From: Mucilaginibacter dorajii | GTDB lineage: Bacteria > Bacteroidota > Bacteroidia > Sphingobacteriales > Sphingobacteriaceae | DNA: 64,000 bases | Assembly (NCBI RefSeq): GCF_024808255.1 | Contig: NZ_JANTYS010000030.1 | Span: 1-64,000 of the forward strand | Direction of reading: 5' to 3' | In this document: piece after piece, positions 15,528-24,398 of the stretch | Layout: every line of letters begins with the position of its first letter | How positions within the stretch are numbered: position 1 is the stretch's first letter | Notes under the pieces: generated by a model | Seen by the model: only the letters and a program-made list of their open reading frames with translations | Told to the model about the DNA's origin: nothing | Database searches by the model: none | Position numbers and translations under genes: made by a program

Positions 15528-17393
15528 ATGAGCTACATTATTAAAGGAAACCTGCGTGGTTTACTATGTTCTGATTGTGAGATCCCTGTTTCGGGAACCT
15601 CTGTAAAAGTTTACAAAACGTTTGACAGGGTTAACGAAACCCGCCTGGCCGTTGCCGATGCCAAACAAACCTTTCACCAGGTAAGCGACGTTGAATTGAG
15701 GGAGAAAGAAAAATCGCTGCTTGCCGAGGCCCAGCTACAGGATAACGGCGACTTTGTAATCAGCATTGGCGAAAAATCCGGCTATGAAGGCGGTGCTGTG
15801 GATGTGGATTGGTATTGCGGTAACAACCCCATCAAAATTGGCCCGGGGCCAAAGAAAGACCTTTCGCTGCAATTTCATATCACCACCCTGCAGCCTATGT
15901 ACAAACAAAACGAAAACGGCGAACATCTTGCCTTTTTTGAGTATAGAATAGATCCTAAATGGTTTTGCCGGATCCTTACACTTTTGGATATATGGGTAGT
16001 TTGTGGCATCGTGGCCGATTGTGAAACTAAAAAGCCAATAGCCGGCGTAAAAGTTTTCGCTTACGATGTGGATCTGATCCAGGACGATTCGCTTGGTAAT
16101 GCCTATACCGATAGCAACGGCAAATTCACCATTGTTTACCCTGGTGCCAACTTCAGGCAAACATTGCTTTCGCCGTTTTTAAATGTAGAATGGCCGGCCG
16201 GTCCCGATTATTATTTCAGGGTTGAATCCTCATCGGGCACTGTCCTGTTACAGGAAGACCGTACCCGCGGTCGCCAAACCGACCGCCACAATGCCCATAA
16301 CTGCCTTTGTGTAAAGCTTTGTATTAAAGATGGCGGCATTTATACCCATGATGTACCCTGGTTTACTTCGGTGGGTAATTTTAGTATTACATCTGATATT
16401 GATGCCGGTGGCAAAACACTGGGTACTAAATTTGGCGCCGGTGGTACAGGCTTCGGCTTTTTCAGTTCGGTAAAATTGGGCGGCTATGCAACCAAAAAAG
16501 TACCGACCGCGCCTGCAAGCGCTTTGTATTACCGCTTTTTGTATTCATTGGATAATGTAACCTTTAACCCGGTTACGGCAACCCAGATGGAGGGCACCGC
16601 CCTTAAGGTTGCTACCCGGCAAATCACCTGGAATGGTACAACGGCTTTCCAGGATGTAGTGATAGATATTAACCAGCCGGCATCAATAGCCGATAGCGTA
16701 CCTGCAGATAATTTTCCTAATCCCATCCCCGACCACGTGCTACACCCTGATGCCAATGGCTGGGTAAGGGTTGATCAGCCTGCTTTGGATAATGGCTTTT
16801 ATGGCTCCTTGTTTTATTTAAATACCAATACCATTATTGGTGGCGGCGACGCAAGTACCGGTTTAACCGCTGGCGTTGAAGTATCAGTACCCGAACAAAA
16901 AAATGGCAGGATGCTGTTTATACAGTTTCAAACAACAGACGATCCGGCAAACCCTGCATCAATCCACTTAAACACACAATCGCTTATCGGCAAAATATAT
17001 GTAAACAACTGGAACGAGGTTAACCTGCTTAAGCTGGAAGAGTTGTTTGCTAATGGCGGTACAGGCTGTTCGCCGGTACAATCACAGGCCCATGTAGACT
17101 TTACAGTAGATCATGAACTGATTAATGCCTGGAATGTGGGCATCTGGTCAAATTCAATAGGCAGTGTATCCGGCTTGCCTTCAAATACCAACAGTGTTCC
17201 GCCAATAAGCTCGGCGAGGGGTGCAAGCCATATTCTTAATCTTGCATCGCCGGCACCATATACGTTAACACCGCCTTATAGCACGCCATGGCCATCATGC
17301 GCTTATAGCTTAACGCTAAACACACAGCGTAAATTAACCACCGGCGAGTATAATGATCAGGTTAAAACCAACCAGGTTATTTTTTGTAAGTAA
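15528..17393 (+). CDS. Large protein with carboxypeptidase-regulatory-like domains
   Basis: 621 residues from the ATG at 15528 (MSYIIKGN); an upstream in-frame ATG at 15462 would add 22 unlikely residues. No signal peptide or membrane helix is seen. Two transthyretin/CnaB-like beta-sandwich units are suggested: GNLRGLLCSDCEIPVSGTSV near the start and GIVADCETKKPIAGVKVFAY at about 180, the second with TDSNGKFTIVYPG. Both carry paired cysteines. The remaining 350 residues are beta-rich with no motif I recognise. Divergent from module A and followed by a clear terminator. Role unknown; a structural or adhesive cargo protein is possible. Confidence 0.7.
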   Translation: MSYIIKGNLRGLLCSDCEIPVSGTSVKVYKTFDRVNETRLAVADAKQTFHQVSDVELREKEKSLLAEAQLQDNGDFVISIGEKSGYEGGAVDVDWYCGNNPIKIGPGPKKDLSLQFHITTLQPMYKQNENGEHLAFFEYRIDPKWFCRILTLLDIWVVCGIVADCETKKPIAGVKVFAYDVDLIQDDSLGNAYTDSNGKFTIVYPGANFRQTLLSPFLNVEWPAGPDYYFRVESSSGTVLLQEDRTRGRQTDRHNAHNCLCVKLCIKDGGIYTHDVPWFTSVGNFSITSDIDAGGKTLGTKFGAGGTGFGFFSSVKLGGYATKKVPTAPASALYYRFLYSLDNVTFNPVTATQMEGTALKVATRQITWNGTTAFQDVVIDINQPASIADSVPADNFPNPIPDHVLHPDANGWVRVDQPALDNGFYGSLFYLNTNTIIGGGDASTGLTAGVEVSVPEQKNGRMLFIQFQTTDDPANPASIHLNTQSLIGKIYVNNWNEVNLLKLEELFANGGTGCSPVQSQAHVDFTVDHELINAWNVGIWSNSIGSVSGLPSNTNSVPPISSARGASHILNLASPAPYTLTPPYSTPWPSCAYSLTLNTQRKLTTGEYNDQVKTNQVIFCK

Positions 17394-17415
17394 GCTCAAT
17401 TTTTGAATATCAAGG

Positions 17416-17446
17416 AAAGCATCGTTTTAACCGGCGATGCTTTTTT
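17416..17446. terminator. Terminator between convergent genes
   Basis: AAAGCATCG and CGATGCTTT form a 9-base stem followed by six T on the plus strand, 22 bases after the stop of the 621-residue gene. It can serve the convergent membrane-protein gene only weakly. Confidence 0.8.
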
Positions 17447-17450
17447 GTGT

Positions 17451-18008
17451 TTAAAATAACCGTAAAATATAGGAGAACTCGTAAACCAAAAACACCAGCA
17501 CCAATATGGAATGAAACACTTTATTATTTACCCGCATAGCTACCAGGCATAATATAAAGTGGCTGATGTTGCGGATAGGGTACTCTATGGAATAATGACT
17601 GTAATAAGCCTGCCCTTTTATAAATGTATCAATCAGATCCATCAGATAGCTGAAACCCAATATACCGAAGATCCATTTTTTACGCGAATAAAAATAGTCT
17701 TCATAATCTTTATAGTCTTTTAAGTCTTCAGGGTAAATAAGTGCACAAACGCTGTAGTAGATCACGATGTAAAGGATCACAAAAAAGTATTCTACAAACA
17801 GCCACTGCTTAATATCGTGCAGGTTAAACTCCCACCACCAAAAATGCAACAACAGCAGGAACATGTAAAAAGCCCAAAGATTATGAACCCAATACGGTTT
17901 GTTGCGACCCGGATGCTGAATTTGCTTGGCTGCCCCTTTGAGCAAATGCGTAATGCTAAGGCCGAGTATTATGCCGATGACAGATTTGATATGACTAAAA
18001 AAATCCAT
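17451..18008 (-). CDS. Polytopic membrane protein, unknown
   Basis: A 185-residue integral membrane protein with about five or six helices: near 7-25, 45-60, 68-90, 112-128, 145-160 and 165-182. A charged loop DLKDYKDYEDYFYSRKK (about 96-112) divides it in two halves. No catalytic motif is visible, and no family is recognised beyond a resemblance to small uncharacterised membrane proteins of Bacteroidota. It stands alone, convergent with the preceding gene. Upstream lie two intergenic inverted repeats. Confidence 0.68.
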   Translation of the reverse strand: MDFFSHIKSVIGIILGLSITHLLKGAAKQIQHPGRNKPYWVHNLWAFYMFLLLLHFWWWEFNLHDIKQWLFVEYFFVILYIVIYYSVCALIYPEDLKDYKDYEDYFYSRKKWIFGILGFSYLMDLIDTFIKGQAYYSHYSIEYPIRNISHFILCLVAMRVNNKVFHSILVLVFLVYEFSYILRLF

Positions 18009-18080
18009 AAGTATATCAGTGTGATGCTAATAACTAAATGTAGAGTTTTCCAGCAATAATAAAAATGGACGATTATTTCC

Positions 18081-18143
18081 CTCGCAAAGGCGCTAAGTTG
18101 TAAAGAGTTAAGGCTTTTCTTTGCGACTTAGCGCCTTTGCGAG
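18081..18143. repeat. Intergenic inverted repeat, CTCGCAAAGGCGCTAAG family
   Basis: Arms at 18081-18106 and 18118-18143 match over 26 bases with two differences, both leaving G-U pairs in RNA. The core is CTCGCAAAGGCGCTAAG. The conserved pairing suggests the hairpin itself is selected. Confidence 0.8.
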
Positions 18144-18188
18144 TTTTAAAATCTGCTGACTTTGAAGGGGAAATGACAAAATAAAGCT

Positions 18189-18273
18189 ATGTCATTGCGA
18201 GGTACGAAGCAATCGCGAACTGTGCAGATCCAACCTGTTTAGCGTGCGATTGCTTCGTGCCTCGCAATGACAT
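18189..18273. repeat. Intergenic inverted repeat, CATTGCGAGG family (copy 1)
   Basis: Arms at about 18189-18216 and 18246-18273 contain CATTGCGAGGTACGAAGC and its inverse with one wobble difference. Two further copies lie at 19297-19378 and 61882-61975. This is a repeat type common in Bacteroidota genomes. Confidence 0.85.
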
Positions 18274-18308
18274 GGTGGGCTTGTCATGGGTAGAAATCAA
18301 TTACCTGT

Positions 18309-19265
18309 CTAAAAAATCGCCTCAGCTATCCTCTTAGTTGGCCCGGCGTTACTCATGGTATAAAAATGTAGTACGGGTACGCCAAATTTGATTAGTTCGC
18401 GGCATTGGTTTATCATCCATTCAATACCAATTTCGCGCACGTCTTTTTCAGATTTGCAGGCATTTACGGCATCGCACATATCCTCGGGCATATCAATGTG
18501 GAATGTTTTAGCCAGGCCAATCAGTTGTTTTGAATTGGTAATGGGTTTCAAGCCCGGAATGATAGGTACATTGATGCCATTAGCACGACAGTTGTTTACA
18601 AAATCGAAATATTTCTGATTGTCAAAAAACATCTGGGTCACAATAAAATTGGCACCCATATCAACCTTTTGTTTCAGGTATTTAAAGTCGGTTTTAAGGT
18701 TTGGGGCCTCAAAGTGTTTTTCGGGATAGCCGGCAATACCTATGCAGAAATCGGTCTTCAGGCTATCGTCGTTGTGCTCATGCAGGTATACGCCGTTATT
18801 CATGTTCACTACCTGCTGCAACAGATCGGTAGCATAATTATGTCCATTAGGCGTAGGTACAAAGGAAGCATCACCACGGCGGGCATCGCCACGCAATACT
18901 AACACATTCTCGATCCCTAAAAACTGCAGATCGACCAGGCCATTCTCCGTCTCATCCTTGGTAAAACCACCACACAACAAATGCGGCACAGTATCTACCT
19001 TATATTTATTCATAATAGCCGCACAGATAGCAATAGTACCTGGGCGTTTGCGGTAGCTCAGCTTTTCGAGCAAGCCGTTATCATGTTGTTTATAAATAAA
19101 ATCCTCGCGCAGGGAGGTAACATCAATAAACGGCGGCTTAAACTCCATTAAAGGGTCAATGGCATCATAGATGCCTTTGATACTTTGACCTTTTAAAGGC
19201 GGTATTAATTCGAAGGAGAAAAGTGTTTTTCCGTTAGCGTTTGCTATATGTTCGGTGATCTTCAT
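18309..19265 (-). CDS. metF: 5,10-methylenetetrahydrofolate reductase
   Basis: Flavoenzyme reducing methylene-THF to methyl-THF, the methyl donor for MetH. At 318 residues it fits the bacterial family. Diagnostic segments are FSFELIPP near the start, the FAD-site residues around ENVLVLRGDARRGD (about 119-132), FCIGIAGYPEKHFEAPN (about 172-188), GANFIVTQMFFDNQKYFDF and PIIPGLKPITN. It lies downstream of metH on the same strand, separated by 133 bases containing an inverted repeat, so it is probably cotranscribed and under the same SAM riboswitch. Confidence 0.95.
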   Translation of the reverse strand: MKITEHIANANGKTLFSFELIPPLKGQSIKGIYDAIDPLMEFKPPFIDVTSLREDFIYKQHDNGLLEKLSYRKRPGTIAICAAIMNKYKVDTVPHLLCGGFTKDETENGLVDLQFLGIENVLVLRGDARRGDASFVPTPNGHNYATDLLQQVVNMNNGVYLHEHNDDSLKTDFCIGIAGYPEKHFEAPNLKTDFKYLKQKVDMGANFIVTQMFFDNQKYFDFVNNCRANGINVPIIPGLKPITNSKQLIGLAKTFHIDMPEDMCDAVNACKSEKDVREIGIEWMINQCRELIKFGVPVLHFYTMSNAGPTKRIAEAIF

Positions 19266-19296
19266 TTTGGGTTCGGGTTGCGAGGGTATCTCCTCC

Positions 19297-19378
19297 CGTC
19301 ATTGCGAGGCACGAAGCAATCCCCGATTTGCAAGTCCGCCCTGTATAGTTGGGGATTGCTTCGTGCCTCGCAATGACG
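19297..19378. repeat. Intergenic inverted repeat, CATTGCGAGG family (copy 2)
   Basis: Perfect 28-base arms at 19297-19324 and 19351-19378 flank a 26-base loop between metH and metF. The core is CATTGCGAGGCACGAAGC. In the presumed metH-metF transcript this would form a stable hairpin, which might attenuate or protect the mRNA. Confidence 0.9.
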
Positions 19379-19398
19379 CGGTTTTATGTTGTTTTCAT

Positions 19399-22300
19399 TT
19401 AGTAATTTATATTCGGACTTAACCAACGCTCAACCTCTTCTAATGAGAGGGTTTTCCTAACCGCATAATCCTCTACCTGATCCTTGCTAATTTTCCCCAG
19501 ACCAAAATACCGGGCCTGCGGATGAGCGAAATAAAAGCCACTTACAGATGCCGCCGGGGTCATCGCTAAGCTTTCGGTTAAGTGCATCCGGGCGTTGTCT
19601 TCGGCTTGCAATATCTGGAACAGCGTAGTTTTCTCGGTATGGTCCGGACAGGCGGGATAACCTGGCGCCGGGCGGATGCCCTGGTACTCTTCCTTGATCA
19701 ACTCATCGGCGCTTAATTCTTCGCCTTTGCTGTAGCCCCAGTATTCTTTGCGGACTAATTCGTGCATTTTCTCGGCGAAGGCTTCGGCAAGGCGGTCGGC
19801 AAGGGCTTTGGCCATGATGCTGTTATAATCGTCATGGTCGGCTTCAAACTCGGCAACCAACTCATCGCAACCAATACCTGTAGTTACCGCAAAGCCGCCA
19901 AAATAATCGGGCACGCCACTTTCTTTGGGGGCGATAAAATCTGACAAGGCATAATATGGATCACCTTTCACCTTCTCTGCCTGTTGCCTAAGGGTATGAA
20001 TACGGGTTAACAGCGTTGTCCTGCTTGCATCGGTATATAATTCAATATCATCACCCACGCTGTTTGCAGGCCAAAAACCGATAACGCCATTGGCATGTAA
20101 TAGCTTTTCTTTAACAATTTTCTTTAATAGTACCTGCGCATCATCGAACAGTTTTTTAGCTTCATCACCTACAAACTTATCAGCAAAAATCTTTGGGTAG
20201 CTGCCACGTAATTCCCATGTATGGAAAAACGGTGTCCAGTCGATATAAGGAACCAATTCCTCCAATGGGTACGATTCAAATACTTTAGTGCCTGTAAATG
20301 TTGGTTTTGGCGCAACGTCGCCATCCAAACTGATCTGGAAACGGGATTGCCTTGCCTGATCAATGGTAACAAAACGTTTGTCAGACTTTTTGTTCAAATG
20401 CGCTTCGCGCGATTTGGCGTATTCATCTTTAATGTTCTGAATATAGGTATCACGGGTTTCATGGTTCATCAAGCTGCTGCACACGGTAACACTGCGTGAT
20501 GCATCTAACACGTGAATAGCCGCGCCCGAATAATTAGGGTCTATTTTTACAGCGGCATGGATTCGTGAAGTGGTTGCACCGCCCACAATCAGCGGAATAG
20601 TAAAACCTTCTCGCTCCATCTCTTTGGCAAAATGAACCATTTCATCTAAGGATGGGGTGATCAAGCCACTGAGGCCGATGATATCAACGTTTTGTTTTTT
20701 AGCTTCTTCAATAATGCGTTGCGCGGGCACCATCACCCCAAGGTCTATCACCTCGAAGTTGTTACAGGCCAATACCACGCCTACTATATTTTTACCAATG
20801 TCGTGCACATCGCCTTTCACGGTGGCCATCAGTATTTTACCGGCGTTGGCGCGGCTGTTGCTTGAATCCTCGCCTGCGTCAATAACCCGCTGTTTTTCAA
20901 GTTCGATAAATGGCAACAGGTAAGCCACAGCCTTTTTCATTACACGGGCTGATTTTACTACCTGTGGCAAAAACATTTTACCGGCGCCAAAAAGATCGCC
21001 TACTATGTTCATGCCATCCATCAGCGGGCCTTCAATTACTTCTAACGGCTTACTATAGGTTTGACGGGCTTCTTCCACATCGGCATCCAGGTACTCAATA
21101 ATACCCTTTACCAACGCGTGCGATAACCGTTCCTGCACCGTTCCTTTACGCCACTCCTCATCACGGACCACTTCTTTACCTTTACTTTTAATGGTATCGG
21201 CATATTCAACCAGGCGTTCGGTAGCGTCGTCGCGGCGATTAAGCAGTACGTCTTCTACCAGCTCCAGCAGGGTTTTATCTATCTCCTGGTAAACCTCCAG
21301 CATACCGGCGTTCACGATGCCCATATCCATACCGGCACCTATGGCGTGGTAAAGGAAGGCGGAATGCATGGCCTCGCGCACCACGTTGTTACCCCTGAAG
21401 GAGAACGAAATATTACTTACCCCGCCGCTCACTTTGGCATGGGGCAGATTTTGTTTTATCCAGCGGGTGGCCTCAATAAAATCAACCGCGTAGTTATTAT
21501 GTTCTTCCAAACCGGTCGCGACGGTAAGGATGTTAGGATCGAAAATAATATCCTGCGGAGGGAAACCCACCTGGTTAACCAATATATCATATGAGCGGCC
21601 GCAGATCTCTTTACGGCGCTCCAATGAATCGGCCTGGCCGGTTTCGTCAAAGGCCATGACTACGGCAGCAGCGCCGTAGCTCAGGATTTTACGGGCGTAT
21701 TCAATAAATTTTTCTTCGCCTTCTTTAAGGGAGATGGAGTTTACAATGCCCTTACCCTGGATGCACTTTAAGCCAGCCTCAATAACCGTCCATTTAGAGG
21801 AGTCGATCATGATGGGCAGTTTGGCAATGTCAGGTTCGGAAGCTACGAGGTTCAGGAATTTCACCATCACCGCTTCAGAATCGATCATGCCCTCATCCAT
21901 GTTGATGTCGATAACCTGGGCACCGCCTTCCACCTGCTGCAAGGCAACAGCGAGGGCGGCTTCGTAATCTTCAGCCAGTATGAGCTTCGAAAACTTTGGC
22001 GAGCCGGTAATATTGGTACGCTCACCCACGTTCACAAAAATACTATCGGGTTTTATGGTAACGGCTTCCAAACCACTCAGACGCATATCCGGATCTATTT
22101 GAGGGATGAGCCTTGCCGGATATCTTGCAGCCCTATCGGCAATACATTTAATGTGCTCCGGCGTGGTACCGCAACAGCCACCAACAATATTAACCAGCCC
22201 GGCTTTCATAAAATCATCAACCTGGTGGGCGGTTTCATGCGCGGTTTCATCATACTGACCAAACTCATTTGGTAAACCGGCGTTTGGATAGGCCGATATA

Positions 22301-23088
22301 AACACATCAGCTTTTTCAGATAGCTCGGCCAAATGCGGGCGCATTTCTTTTGCACCCAAAGCACAGTTTAAACCCACCGATAACAGGTTGGCGTGCCGGA
22401 TAGAATTCCAGAATGCTTCAACAGTTTGGCCCGACAAGGTGCGGCCAGATGCATCCGTAATAGTCCCCGAGATCATGATAGGCAGATGCTTGCCCGATTC
22501 ATTTGCGTATTTGTTGATTGCAAACAAAGCTGCCTTGGCATTCAGAGTGTCAAATATAGTTTCAACCAATAACAAGTCCGATCCGCCATCAACCAGGCCC
22601 CTAACCTGGTCATAATAAGCATCGGCCAGGTCGTCAAAAGTAACGGCACGGTAACCAGGGTCATTCACATCCGGTGATAATGACGCGGTACGGTTTGTTG
22701 GCCCAACGGCACCTGCAACAAAGCGCGGTTTCCCGGGTGTTTTTATATTGTATTCGTCGGCAACTTCACGGGCCAGGCGTGCGCCTTCGTAGCTTAGCTC
22801 ATAGGCCAGCTCTTCCAGCTTATAATCGGCCAGGGAAATTACCTGTGTACTAAAAGTATTGGTTTCGATGATATCGGCACCGGCATCCAGGTACTCGGCA
22901 TGGATGGCTTTAATGATATCCGGGCGCGTGATATTCAAAAGGTCATTATTCCCCTGCAGGTCACTATGGTGATCCTTAAACCGCTCCCCACGAAAATCCT
23001 TTTCGGTTAACTGGTACCGCTGTATCATGGTACCCATAGCCCCGTCAATTACAAGGATTCGCTTTTCTAATTCTTTTTTAATGTCCAT
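19399..23088 (-). CDS. metH: Cobalamin-dependent methionine synthase
   Basis: Transfers methyl from methyl-THF through cobalamin to homocysteine. The 1229 residues contain all four modules. The homocysteine domain has Zn ligands in GLNCALGAK and VGGCCGTTP (about 240-310). The pterin-binding domain includes NVGERTNITGSPKF at about 350. The B12 domain has the base-off motif DVHDIGKNIVG at about 745. The activation domain carries SAM-site sequence near RPAPGYPACPDHTEK (about 1140-1154). Length matches full-length MetH (E. coli about 1227). A SAM-I riboswitch and promoter lie upstream, and metF follows. Confidence 0.97.
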   Translation of the reverse strand: MDIKKELEKRILVIDGAMGTMIQRYQLTEKDFRGERFKDHHSDLQGNNDLLNITRPDIIKAIHAEYLDAGADIIETNTFSTQVISLADYKLEELAYELSYEGARLAREVADEYNIKTPGKPRFVAGAVGPTNRTASLSPDVNDPGYRAVTFDDLADAYYDQVRGLVDGGSDLLLVETIFDTLNAKAALFAINKYANESGKHLPIMISGTITDASGRTLSGQTVEAFWNSIRHANLLSVGLNCALGAKEMRPHLAELSEKADVFISAYPNAGLPNEFGQYDETAHETAHQVDDFMKAGLVNIVGGCCGTTPEHIKCIADRAARYPARLIPQIDPDMRLSGLEAVTIKPDSIFVNVGERTNITGSPKFSKLILAEDYEAALAVALQQVEGGAQVIDINMDEGMIDSEAVMVKFLNLVASEPDIAKLPIMIDSSKWTVIEAGLKCIQGKGIVNSISLKEGEEKFIEYARKILSYGAAAVVMAFDETGQADSLERRKEICGRSYDILVNQVGFPPQDIIFDPNILTVATGLEEHNNYAVDFIEATRWIKQNLPHAKVSGGVSNISFSFRGNNVVREAMHSAFLYHAIGAGMDMGIVNAGMLEVYQEIDKTLLELVEDVLLNRRDDATERLVEYADTIKSKGKEVVRDEEWRKGTVQERLSHALVKGIIEYLDADVEEARQTYSKPLEVIEGPLMDGMNIVGDLFGAGKMFLPQVVKSARVMKKAVAYLLPFIELEKQRVIDAGEDSSNSRANAGKILMATVKGDVHDIGKNIVGVVLACNNFEVIDLGVMVPAQRIIEEAKKQNVDIIGLSGLITPSLDEMVHFAKEMEREGFTIPLIVGGATTSRIHAAVKIDPNYSGAAIHVLDASRSVTVCSSLMNHETRDTYIQNIKDEYAKSREAHLNKKSDKRFVTIDQARQSRFQISLDGDVAPKPTFTGTKVFESYPLEELVPYIDWTPFFHTWELRGSYPKIFADKFVGDEAKKLFDDAQVLLKKIVKEKLLHANGVIGFWPANSVGDDIELYTDASRTTLLTRIHTLRQQAEKVKGDPYYALSDFIAPKESGVPDYFGGFAVTTGIGCDELVAEFEADHDDYNSIMAKALADRLAEAFAEKMHELVRKEYWGYSKGEELSADELIKEEYQGIRPAPGYPACPDHTEKTTLFQILQAEDNARMHLTESLAMTPAASVSGFYFAHPQARYFGLGKISKDQVEDYAVRKTLSLEEVERWLSPNINY

Positions 23089-23091
23089 TGC

Positions 23092-23200
23092 TTAGTATCA
23101 AGTAGTTAGTATCAAGTATCAAGTACAAAAAACTTCGTTACCTGATTTCAATTAGACCAATACAAAAAAAATCTTGCTACTTGATACTAACTACTTGCTA
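23092..23200. repeat. Inverted repeat, AAGTAGTTAGTATCAAGTA family (copy 1)
   Basis: Perfect 19-base arms at 23100-23118 and 23178-23196, with near-tandem repeats of TATCAAGTA in the left arm. It lies in the metH leader between riboswitch and start codon. A second copy is at 24285-24398. Confidence 0.85.
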
Positions 23201-23202
23201 CT

Positions 23203-23247
23203 AAAAAAAGCTTACATCGAAAAGTCGGGTGTTCAATTGACTTTCGC
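23203..23247 (-). terminator. Candidate riboswitch-controlled terminator
   Basis: On the minus strand directly after the aptamer, CGAAAGTC and GACTTTTCG can pair with one bulge, followed eight bases later by a run of seven T. It is a plausible expression platform for the metH leader. Confidence 0.45.
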
Positions 23248-23354
23248 TTATCTTTCCAGGGGCTGTTTAGCCGGCCGGGTAGAATGTAGCACCTTGTGAA
23301 GCACAGGTTGCTAAGACATCGCAGGGTCTAATCCCTCCGTCTTTCTCCATAAGC
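23248..23354 (-). promoter_or_regulatory. SAM-I (S-box) riboswitch upstream of metH
   Basis: On the minus strand the aptamer opens CTTATGGAGAAAGACGGAGG and continues GGATTAGACCCTGCGATGTC, TTAGCAACCTG, CAAGGTGCTACATTCTACCC and closes GGAAAGATAAG. These match the S-box pattern (GGAGGGA, TTAGCAACC, AGGTGCTA, closing GATAAG) of Bacteroidota SAM-I riboswitches. Terminal CTTAT/ATAAG pair as P1. It precedes metH by 160 bases on the same strand, so SAM would be expected to lower metH-metF expression. Confidence 0.9.
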
Positions 23355-23359
23355 AGTGC

Positions 23360-23390
23360 AAAGGTGCATAATAAAGCGGTAAAATGCAAT
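23360..23390 (-). promoter_or_regulatory. Promoter of metH
   Basis: On the minus strand a TTG (23388-23390) is followed after 20 bases by CACCTTTG (23360-23367), close to the Bacteroidota -33/-7 boxes TTTG and TAnnTTTG. The predicted start, five to seven bases on, coincides with the first base of the riboswitch aptamer, which supports both calls. Confidence 0.55.
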
Positions 23391-23438
23391 AGCAGCCCGC
23401 TCCTCAAATCTGTAAGCGGTGTCAATTTATATATACGC

Positions 23439-23466
23439 AAAAAGCTGCCTTTGCGGGGCAGCTTTT
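23439..23466 (-). terminator. Terminator of the BI-1 gene
   Basis: AAAAGCTGCC and GGCAGCTTTT form a 10-base stem with a T-rich tail on the minus strand, 24 bases after the stop of the BI-1 gene. It isolates that gene from the metH promoter. Confidence 0.85.
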
Positions 23467-23489
23467 CATAATAATTTGTTGGTTGCTGA

Positions 23490-24221
23490 TTATCTCCTTC
23501 TGCCGAATAAACGCAGGATCATCAGGAAAAGGTTGACAAAATCAAGGTATAATGTTAAACCGCCTAAAAGAGCCATTTTACCTGCCGATGCGCTACCATA
23601 TTCAATACCTGCGCCTATACGTTTCAATTTTTGAACGTCATAAGCAGTTAAACCTACAAACACAGCTATACCAACATAGCTAATGATATATTCTAACTGG
23701 GTGCTATGCATAAACATGTTCAATAGCGATGCTACAATGATGCCTACTAAACCCATCATCATCAACGAACCAAATTTGGTTAAGTCGGTATTGGTAGTAT
23801 AACCCGCAATAGCCATTATGCCGAATACGATAGATGTTGTCGCAAATACTCCAAGTACCGAGCTTGCTGTGTAAACTATAAGTATATAGCTTAAACTAAC
23901 GCCCATAACCGCCGAAAATGCGATGAATAATAACGCAGCCACACCATACGACAAACGGTTAAAACCGAATGAAATAATTAATACAAATGCAAGGGGGGCA
24001 AACATAACTATTGTGCCTAAACCAGTACTACGGCCTGTCTCAGGATCTCTAAGCATTGAATATAAAGCCTCATTGTGGGCAAACATGAAAGCACAAAAGG
24101 CAGAAAGACCCAAAGCCACAAACATCCATAAAAATACATTAGCTATAAATTTACGGGATGCGTCTTGGTCTGTCAATTGTATTACGTTTTTATAAACGTA
24201 TTCAGAATCTTTAGTTTCCAT
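23490..24221 (-). CDS. Bax inhibitor-1/YccA family membrane protein
   Basis: Seven-helix inner-membrane protein of 243 residues. BI-1 hallmarks include VNLFLMILRLFG at the extreme C-terminus, the TAYDVQKLKRIG loop (about 193-204) and the second-half signature around SLSYILIVYTASSVLGVF (about 108-125). Family members act as pH-dependent calcium leaks or modulate FtsH-type proteases; which applies here is unknown. It is monocistronic with its own terminator, followed by the metH promoter. Confidence 0.92.
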   Translation of the reverse strand: METKDSEYVYKNVIQLTDQDASRKFIANVFLWMFVALGLSAFCAFMFAHNEALYSMLRDPETGRSTGLGTIVMFAPLAFVLIISFGFNRLSYGVAALLFIAFSAVMGVSLSYILIVYTASSVLGVFATTSIVFGIMAIAGYTTNTDLTKFGSLMMMGLVGIIVASLLNMFMHSTQLEYIISYVGIAVFVGLTAYDVQKLKRIGAGIEYGSASAGKMALLGGLTLYLDFVNLFLMILRLFGRRR

Positions 24222-24284
24222 TTTTTTATTAATAAATTAATACACGAATATACGAAGAATTGGTGAATATATTGTGAAGCCTTA

Positions 24285-24398
24285 TAGTAGTAAGTAGTTA
24301 GTATCAAGTAGTAAGATATTTGACTTTCGGCTGGAAAGATTTTGCAGTGAACAGCTTGCGCAGCTGTCTTGATACCTGATACTAACTACTTGCTACTA
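24285..24398. repeat. Inverted repeat, AAGTAGTTAGTATCAAGTA family (copy 2)
   Basis: Arms of 31 bases at 24285-24315 and 24368-24398 share AAGTAGTTAGTATCA with few mismatches. The right arm overlaps the last codons of the YihY gene, supplying its Ser-Ser-Lys-stop. Confidence 0.85.

Noticed and set aside
18081..18273. Possible CRISPR array from repeated arms
   Set aside because: The repeats are inverted pairs of two different families, not direct repeats with regular spacers, and no cas genes are present.
20221..20499. Several plus-strand frames of 60-90 residues opposite metH
   Set aside because: All lie within the strongly conserved metH coding region on the opposite strand.
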